NCBI GenBank assembly: GCA_020723365.1
Contig: DYJB01000040.1
Span: 1-10,295, forward strand
Direction of reading: 5' to 3'
Source of the DNA: Candidatus Aquidulcis sp.
GTDB taxonomy: Bacteria; Chloroflexota; Anaerolineae; Anaerolineales; E44-bin32
DNA length: 10,295 bases
The notes under the pieces were generated by a model that was not told where the DNA came from, ran no database searches, and saw only the letters and a list, made by a program, of their open reading frames with translations. Each line of letters opens with the position of its first letter. Within the stretch, counting starts at the first letter, position 1. Below are positions 6,370 through 10,295 of the stretch, one piece after another. Made by a program: the position numbers and the translations under genes.

Positions 6370-7350
6370 ATGAGTCGAGCTTGGTGGCCTTTGACGCTGC
6401 TGGCCCTGGCGGCTGGCGGCTTGGCGGCTTGCACAGGCAGGCTGCCGGCGGAGAGCCTCTCAGCGGCGGGTTCGGAGGCAGCGACCCCATCGGTCCGCGC
6501 CGAAGGGGGGACGCGCACAGGCTCGCTCGAGTTCGCCGGCGAGCTTCGCACGTACCGGCTCTTTGTCCCCGCCGAGTTGGAGCCTTCCGGAGCCGCGCTC
6601 GTCGTGGCGCTGCACGGGGGCGGAGGGAACGCGGCCAACCTCGAGCGCAGCATAAGGATGAATGAGCTGGCTGAGCGAGAAGGCTTCCTGGTCGTCTATC
6701 CGAACGGGAGCGGGAGGCTGGATGAGGTCCTGCTTACCTGGAATGCCGGCAACTGCTGCGGCTACGCGCTCGATCAGCAGGTGGACGACGTCGGCTTCCT
6801 GCGCGCGCTGGTGGACCAACTGCAGGTGGCCTTCCCGCTTGATCCGGGCCGCATCTATGCCACCGGGATGTCCAACGGCGGCATGATGAGCTACCGGCTG
6901 GCGTGCGAGGCCGCTGACCTCTTCGCCGCCGTGGCGCCGGTGGCCGGCGCGCTCAACGTCGAGGATTGCGAGCCGTCCGAGCCGGTGTCGGTGCTGGCCA
7001 TCCACGGCACTGCCGACCAGCATGTCCTCTTCGAAGGCGGCGCGCCGGCGGTGACGGTCGATACGCAGGCGCGCGTCGATCGCTCCGTCCACTATGCCCT
7101 CACCTTCTGGGCAGCCCGCGATGGATGTGAGCTGGAGCCTGCCACATCGCAGGTGGGAAGCGTACTTCACGAGATCTACTCGGACTGTCTCCCGGGGCTC
7201 GGCGTCGAGCTGCTGGGAGTCGAGGGAGGGGGGCATGCCTGGCCGGGTGCCGCGCGATTCAGCCCGCAAGGTGATGAACCGTACTCAGGTCTGAATGCCA
7301 GCCTGGAGATGTGGGAGTTCTTCGAAGCGCATCCCAAGCCGCAGGATTGA
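6370..7350 (+). CDS. Lipid-anchored LpqC/PHB-depolymerase-family esterase
   Basis: This is a 326-residue alpha/beta hydrolase of the LpqC type (secreted polyhydroxybutyrate-depolymerase or feruloyl-esterase relatives). The signal peptide is MSRAWWPLTLLALAAGG with LAAC, putting the lipid anchor at C21. The domain begins at RTYRLFVP (60-67). HGGGG (82-86) forms the oxyanion hole, WNAGNCCGY (124-132) is a block typical of this family, and ATGMSNGG (164-171) holds nucleophile S168. HGTADQHV (212-219) supplies D216 and GGGHAWPG (286-293) supplies H289, so the triad is complete. Six mature cysteines (129, 130, 179, 200, 253, 273) suggest disulphides. The lack of a separate substrate-binding domain argues for a small ester or short polymer as substrate. 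ATG 6370 with GGAGGT five bases upstream is preferred over the 63-codon upstream extension. It is expected outside the membrane. Confidence 0.88.
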   Translation: MSRAWWPLTLLALAAGGLAACTGRLPAESLSAAGSEAATPSVRAEGGTRTGSLEFAGELRTYRLFVPAELEPSGAALVVALHGGGGNAANLERSIRMNELAEREGFLVVYPNGSGRLDEVLLTWNAGNCCGYALDQQVDDVGFLRALVDQLQVAFPLDPGRIYATGMSNGGMMSYRLACEAADLFAAVAPVAGALNVEDCEPSEPVSVLAIHGTADQHVLFEGGAPAVTVDTQARVDRSVHYALTFWAARDGCELEPATSQVGSVLHEIYSDCLPGLGVELLGVEGGGHAWPGAARFSPQGDEPYSGLNASLEMWEFFEAHPKPQD

Positions 7351-7671
7351 CGGCCTCTGGCGGACGAGTGTGGCCCGGGCCCCATGGCCTGCGGGCCGCA
7401 CGCTGCCCGGGCCCTCAGCCCCGTCTACCTTCACCGGTGCAAGTGCGCCCTTCGCTGGGCCGTCCGGAGGATCGCAGCCCGGCGGCTGCTTTCGCCGTCC
7501 CGGAGTGCTGCCTCTCTCCCGGCGGTTCGCCCTCGCGCTCGGGGAGGCCTTGCAGACGGCACGAAGGGGGCGGGAAGAACGGCCGGGTATCCAGTCCAAA
7601 CGGCACATTGCCGTGCGGCGAGACCGAAGCGTAGAATCGCCGCAGTGCACTCAGGGTGCCGGGAGGGTCGC
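7351..7671 (+). other. Intergenic region with long GC hairpin and promoter
   Basis: These 321 nt hold no supported gene, although the frame of the next gene stays open through most of it. GTGTGGCCCG (7368-7377) pairs with CGGGCCGCAC (7392-7401) over ten bases with one T-G pair and a 14-base loop. It lies 18 nt after the esterase stop but has no T-run, so a terminator role is only possible. The rest has no recognisable repeat until the promoter at 7608-7637. Confidence 0.5.
7608..7637 (+). promoter_or_regulatory. Promoter for the TP-linker lipoprotein gene
   Basis: TTGCCG (7608-7613), an 18-base spacer and TAGAAT (7632-7637) give a plausible housekeeping-type promoter. Transcription would begin near 7645, about 27 nt before ATG 7672. 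The -35 overlaps a small inverted repeat CGGCA/TGCCG. Confidence 0.6.
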
Positions 7672-8466
7672 ATGCCGACGTGGAGACGGTGGGCAGGGAT
7701 GGCGGGGTTGGCGGTCTTGCTTGTGCTCGCGAGTACGCTGGCAGCGTGCGCACCGATCGCCGCCCTCCTGGCCACCCCGACGCCGACGCCCACACACACC
7801 CCCACGCCGACCCTCACTCCGACGATGACGGCCACGGCGACCATCACGCTGACCCCGACCGTCACGGAGACGCCAACGATTACGCCGACCCCGACGATCA
7901 CCGAGACGCCGACGCCGACACTCACGCCGACCTTCGACTTCCCGGATGTAACCGTCAGCCAACAAGCGCATTGCCGCTACGGGCCGAACAAGGCCTACCT
8001 GCACGCTGGCGACCTCTACGAGGGCGACCATGGCCTGCTTTGGAACCGCAACCACGATGGATCCTGGCTGTGGGTCCGCTTCGACAAGCTCTGGTACGCG
8101 TACTGGGTCTCGGCTTCGGTCGTCGCTGTCGACGGGGACATCTTCTCCGTTGTGACCTACATGAATGCCCTGCCCAAGTCCACGCTCTACGGTCCGCCGG
8201 AGTGGGTGCAGGCCGAGCGCCAGGGGGACTCGGTGGTCGTCACGTGGGCCAAGGTCAACATGACCGAGGATGATGACCGTGGCTACTTCCTGAAGGCGCG
8301 CGTGTGCCAGAATGGCTACCTGATCGATGCTCTGGCGGCGACGATGGGCACGAGCTACACCTTCCAGGACGAGCCGGGCTGCGAGCAGGAGTCCGGCGGA
8401 GAGGTGTACACCGTGGAGAAGCATGGCTACACGGCGCCCCGGAAGATCCCCTGGCCGGACAAGTGA
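7672..8466 (+). CDS. Lipoprotein with Thr-Pro linker, SH3-like domain and beta-rich C-domain
   Basis: The product is 264 residues. The signal peptide ends LAAC with the lipidated cysteine at 26. Residues 35-88 are an almost pure Thr-Pro repeat, a flexible and probably glycosylatable stalk. Residues about 92-155 (TVSQQAHCRYGPN, then WLWVRF, then YWVSASVV) have the pattern of a bacterial SH3 domain: a polar start with RxGP, a central Trp-rich strand and a closing WV. Residues about 158-264 include VTYMNALPKS, VVVTWAKVNM and YTFQDEPGC, which look like a fibronectin-III-style beta sandwich, though this is weaker. Such SH3 lipoproteins usually bind cell-wall or surface glycans; no catalytic motif is seen. 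ATG 7672 follows GGGAGGG and suits the signal peptide; the frame opens upstream at 7384 without signal. It has its own promoter. Confidence 0.85.
   Translation: MPTWRRWAGMAGLAVLLVLASTLAACAPIAALLATPTPTPTHTPTPTLTPTMTATATITLTPTVTETPTITPTPTITETPTPTLTPTFDFPDVTVSQQAHCRYGPNKAYLHAGDLYEGDHGLLWNRNHDGSWLWVRFDKLWYAYWVSASVVAVDGDIFSVVTYMNALPKSTLYGPPEWVQAERQGDSVVVTWAKVNMTEDDDRGYFLKARVCQNGYLIDALAATMGTSYTFQDEPGCEQESGGEVYTVEKHGYTAPRKIPWPDK
7774..7935 (+). repeat. Low-complexity Thr-Pro coding repeat
   Basis: About 54 codons alternate ACN and CCN with occasional Leu, Ile, Glu or Ala codons, built on irregular CCGACG/ACGCC units. The imperfect spacing shows an old expanded linker rather than a clean tandem array. 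Slippage here would change stalk length by whole dipeptides only if changes come in multiples of six bases. Confidence 0.85.
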
Positions 8467-8503
8467 GTGAAACCCGGCCCGGGCGCGCTATCAGGCCGTC
8501 GTC

Positions 8504-8531
8504 TTGACACACCGGGTCGCTGCGGTACAAT
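8504..8531 (+). promoter_or_regulatory. Near-consensus promoter of tRNA-Lys
   Basis: TTGACA (8504-8509), a 16-base spacer and TACAAT (8526-8531) precede the tRNA by ten bases. This is the best sigma-70-type promoter in the window, as expected for a stable RNA gene. Confidence 0.85.
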
Positions 8532-8541
8532 GTCGGCCGTT

Positions 8542-8617
<76 letters not shown>

Positions 8618-8623
8618 GCGAGC

Positions 8624-8643
8624 GGGCTCCCTATGGGGAGCCC
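8624..8643 (+). terminator. Possible terminator hairpin after tRNA-Lys
   Basis: GGGCTCCC (8624-8631) and GGGAGCCC (8636-8643) form a perfect eight-base stem with loop TATG, seven bases after the tRNA end. No T-run follows (TGCGCATTCTGG), so it may act weakly, or protect the 3' end of the precursor before processing. Confidence 0.5.
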
Positions 8644-8720
8644 TGCGCATTCTGGTTGGCCCGATCGATCCCCAGGACCCGAGGGCTGCAATCCCACGTT
8701 GAGAATGGGAGCTGAGTTCG

Positions 8721-9389
8721 ATGGAACACATCTCGCCCCTTGGTGCCGTGCATCTCAGGCGGGTCCGACAACTGACCCGGTCGCTGGTCGTTCTGAGCAT
8801 GTTGACAAGCGGATGTACCCTGGGCTCGACGCTCGCAGGCGGGAGTGGCGCGACCGCCACCCAGGCCGTCGAATCGGAACCCACAACGACCGCGCCGGCC
8901 CCACAACCGGGTACGCTGACGCCAGGCGGAACGGGCCTGGAGACGGTCAGCCTTGGCGCCTTGGACTTCTGCTTCTCATACCCAAAGGGATACACACTCC
9001 TGCCGTATGGTGAGAGTGTCGAGGTCGTCGGTCCGCAATCCGGCACCGTGCCGGAGCCCGGCATGATGTGGATTGACGTCAGCAACGCGCAGGGCCGCAC
9101 GGCGGAAGGCGCGGCCGATGAGGAGCTGAGCTACATCGCCGGATTGAATCCGTCGCGCTACACCGTCATGCTGGACGGCGAGGAGGCACTGGTCTTGGAC
9201 GGGATGCCGGGACAGAACCTTGTGCGCAGGGTCTACATTGTGCACGCCGGCAGGTTGATCATCCCCACCTTCTCGCCCTACGGCTCGGACAACGCGTTCG
9301 CCAATGACCAGATGGAGGCGCTGTACGCCGCAGTTACTTCATCGTGGGGCTGGATTTCCTCCGGTGCGACGTGCCCGCCAGGGAGCTAG
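8721..9389 (+). CDS. Predicted lipoprotein of unknown function downstream of tRNA-Lys
   Basis: The product is 222 residues. A basic N-terminus (HLRRVRQLTR), a short hydrophobic stretch (21-28) and LTSGC suggest lipidation at C32, although Thr at the third position before the cysteine makes the lipobox weaker than those of its neighbours. A Ser/Thr/Pro/Gly linker (about 36-72) precedes a compact domain of about 145 residues beginning LDFCFSYPKGYTLLP, a strand-turn pattern found in PsbP-like or DUF-type extracytoplasmic domains. Near the end are IPTFSPYGSD and an amphipathic helix (MEALYAAVTSSW). I cannot name the family. GGGAG (8707-8711) serves as SD; the segment TCCCA (8692-8696) can pair with TGGGA (8706-8710) and could mask it. 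The gene lies between tRNA-Lys and a tRNA-like relic. Confidence 0.78.
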   Translation: MEHISPLGAVHLRRVRQLTRSLVVLSMLTSGCTLGSTLAGGSGATATQAVESEPTTTAPAPQPGTLTPGGTGLETVSLGALDFCFSYPKGYTLLPYGESVEVVGPQSGTVPEPGMMWIDVSNAQGRTAEGAADEELSYIAGLNPSRYTVMLDGEEALVLDGMPGQNLVRRVYIVHAGRLIIPTFSPYGSDNAFANDQMEALYAAVTSSWGWISSGATCPPGS

Positions 9390-9410
9390 TGCTCTTGTGA
9401 TGCCAGGGTG

Positions 9411-9446
9411 GTGAGAATGCCTGTGCCGCCCGCACGGGCTTCTCAC
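9411..9446 (+). other. Long nested hairpin upstream of the tRNA-like relic
   Basis: GTGAGAA (9411-9417) pairs exactly with TTCTCAC (9440-9446). Inside it GCCTGTGC (9419-9426) pairs with GCACGGGC (9432-9439) with one T-G pair. One bulged T (9418) and a five-base loop CGCCC remain. A second stem GGCCTC/GGGGCC (9448-9453 with 9459-9464) follows at once. It could end the lipoprotein transcript or be part of a structured RNA running to the terminator at 9540. No T-run follows. Confidence 0.55.
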
Positions 9447-9463
9447 TGGCCTCGTCGGGGGGC

Positions 9464-9508
9464 CTCTTGTTCCGTTGGTTGAGGGTTCGACTCCTCCGTG
9501 GATTGCCA
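9464..9508 (+). pseudogene. Decayed 3' half of a tRNA-Lys-like gene
   Basis: This 45-nt segment aligns without gaps to 8573-8617, the intact tRNA-Lys from the anticodon loop to CCA, with 33 of 45 bases identical by my hand count. It keeps CTCTT (anticodon CTT in register), the variable block GTTGGTT, the T-loop TTCGACT, a seven-base acceptor-like GTGGATT, a discriminator and CCA. The T-stem has a mismatch (GAGGG/CCTCC). The bases upstream do not give a complementary acceptor half or a sound D-arm, so it cannot fold as a tRNA. It may be a pseudogene left by gene decay or by a tRNA-targeted insertion, or the end of an unknown RNA. A strong terminator begins two bases later. Confidence 0.5.
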
Positions 9509-9509
9509 T

Positions 9510-9540
9510 GCAGACGCCCGTGCGGGCGTCTGCTTCTTTG
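9510..9540 (+). terminator. Strong intrinsic terminator
   Basis: GCAGACGCCC (9510-9519) and GGGCGTCTGC (9524-9533) form a perfect ten-base stem with loop GTGC, followed by TTCTTTG. It sits directly after the tRNA-like relic, so it probably once ended, or still ends, an RNA transcript. Confidence 0.85.
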
Positions 9541-9572
9541 CCGGGCCGTCGCGCCCGCCCCGCCGATTCGCG

Positions 9573-9578
9573 TAGAAT
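9573..9578 (+). promoter_or_regulatory. -10 element TAGAAT for the glycyl radical enzyme gene
   Basis: TAGAAT sits in GCGTAGAATC, a ten-base string identical to that at the promoter of the TP-linker lipoprotein (7629-7638). Transcription would begin near 9585, giving a leader of about 55 nt. No clear -35 is visible. Confidence 0.45.
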
Positions 9579-9624
9579 CAAGCTCACGCTGCTAGGCCGC
9601 TACCGGATCCCGCCCGGCCGCCCC

Positions 9625-9632
9625 GGAAGGAG
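9625..9632 (+). promoter_or_regulatory. Shine-Dalgarno deciding the GTG start at 9640
   Basis: GGAAGGAG lies seven bases before GTG 9640. There is no competing ATG in frame nearby, so this fixes the start of the glycyl radical enzyme. Confidence 0.8.
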
Positions 9633-9639
9633 TGCGCCC

Positions 9640-10295
9640 GTGACGACGCTCACCGCAGAGACTCCCGTCTACACCCTCAAGACCCCTACGAATCTCTCGG
9701 CCCGCATCGCCTGGCTGCGAGACTACTACTTCCAGGGCGTGCAGCGCGCCTGGAACAACGAGTACACCTCGTGGACGACGGGTACCCCGTGGGATTTCCA
9801 GTACAACGAGCTCTCCTTCTACATCGTCCCCGAGACGTACGCCTTCCTGCAGACTTTCCGGTCGGCCTTCAAGCAGGTCGCCCGCCCGGTGCCCCTCGAT
9901 CCGGCCTTCTGGACCTGGAGCCTGCCCGAGCGGCGCGCCTGGTTCAACCGCCAGGTGATGGTGCATGACCTGCCTCAGGAGCTCCTGCCGGGCGACCTGA
10001 TCGCCGGGGCGCGCTTCAACGTCCAGACCTCCGCCTGCCTGACGCGTGAGGAGACCCGCCGCCGGGACAAGCTGGTATACGGACCCAGGGGAAGCCGCGC
10101 GGCGATGCTGTGGTTCCACAATCACGGCTACGGGAATGCCGGTGCGACTTCGGGCCACCTGATCCCGGACTATGCCCGCATCCTGCGCCAGGGCTGGAAA
10201 GCGGTCTACGCTGAACTGGAGCAGGCGCTGGCGGCTCTCCCGGAGCGTGAGCGCCTGGGTCCCCGCGGGGGGCAGTTGCGGGCGATGATGACGGC
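9640..10295 (+). CDS. Pyruvate-formate-lyase-family glycyl radical enzyme, N-terminal part
   Basis: About 218 residues are visible before the right edge; the family is usually 750-850, so most of the enzyme, including the active Cys and the glycyl loop near the C-terminus, is missing. The N-terminal pattern fits the PFL-like family: ARIAWLRDYYF (21-31), LPGDLIAG (116-123) and GATSGHLIPDYARILRQG (168-185), equivalent to the GHxxPDYxxxLxxG stretch. These are oxygen-sensitive anaerobic enzymes acting on pyruvate, diols, choline, hydroxyproline and others; the visible part does not tell which. An activating radical-SAM enzyme should be encoded nearby to the right or elsewhere. Start GTG 9640 is supported by its SD. 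Substrate assignment is open. Confidence 0.75.
   Translation, partial: MTTLTAETPVYTLKTPTNLSARIAWLRDYYFQGVQRAWNNEYTSWTTGTPWDFQYNELSFYIVPETYAFLQTFRSAFKQVARPVPLDPAFWTWSLPERRAWFNRQVMVHDLPQELLPGDLIAGARFNVQTSACLTREETRRRDKLVYGPRGSRAAMLWFHNHGYGNAGATSGHLIPDYARILRQGWKAVYAELEQALAALPERERLGPRGGQLRAMMT

Noticed and set aside
7431..7925. Minus-strand frame encoding a Val-Gly repeat
   Set aside because: It is only the reverse reading of the Thr-Pro repeat DNA of the SH3-like lipoprotein.
7774..7935. Repeat array that might be taken for a CRISPR or VNTR
   Set aside because: There are no spacers or constant repeat units; it is a low-complexity Thr-Pro coding stretch.
9150..9508. tmRNA ending in the tRNA-like 3' end
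   Set aside because: The region upstream is the coding sequence of a lipoprotein, and there is no matching 5' acceptor half or tag reading frame.
9592..10158. 188-codon minus-strand frame
   Set aside because: Antisense to the glycyl radical enzyme gene, which has an SD and recognisable family motifs.

Overview
The window is GC-rich bacterial chromosome with short intergenic gaps and genes on both strands. At least five short lipoproteins with clean lipoboxes are present, one with a Thr-Pro linker followed by an SH3-like domain. With an LCP cell-wall ligase and a glycyl-radical enzyme, this style suggests an Anaerolineae-like member of the Chloroflexota, probably from a metagenome. That assignment is inference from gene style; no marker gene is present to fix it.

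Layout. (1) 1-1765, minus strand: a UbiA-superfamily membrane protein followed by moeA (molybdenum insertion into molybdopterin), with the stop and start one base apart. moeA runs off the left edge. (2) 1991-2488, plus strand: a small unknown lipoprotein. (3) 2523-5006, minus strand: a compact three-gene unit in the order proline dehydrogenase, unknown lipoprotein, pteridine-reductase-like SDR, with gaps of 17 and 10 nt. (4) 5007-5166: a divergent promoter region serving proline dehydrogenase (minus) and an LCP-family protein (plus, 5167-6108). (5) 6370-8466, plus strand: a lipid-anchored LpqC/PHB-depolymerase-like esterase, then the TP-linker/SH3-like lipoprotein. (6) 8504-9540: a consensus promoter, tRNA-Lys(CTT), a lipoprotein gene, a long hairpin, a decayed 3' half of a second tRNA-Lys-like gene, and a strong intrinsic terminator. 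(7) 9640-end: the N-terminal part of a pyruvate-formate-lyase-family glycyl radical enzyme.

Most of this is ordinary housekeeping and envelope content, and I see no clear novel defence or mobile system. The most unusual part is 8542-9540. There a tRNA-Lys and a 45-nt ungapped tRNA-Lys-like 3' half (33/45 identical) bracket a single lipoprotein gene, and the copy abuts a terminator. This could be the scar of an old tRNA-targeted insertion or a small structured RNA. Also notable are a PTR1-like SDR whose catalytic tyrosine is histidine, and a UbiA-family protein that has lost its first Asp-rich motif.
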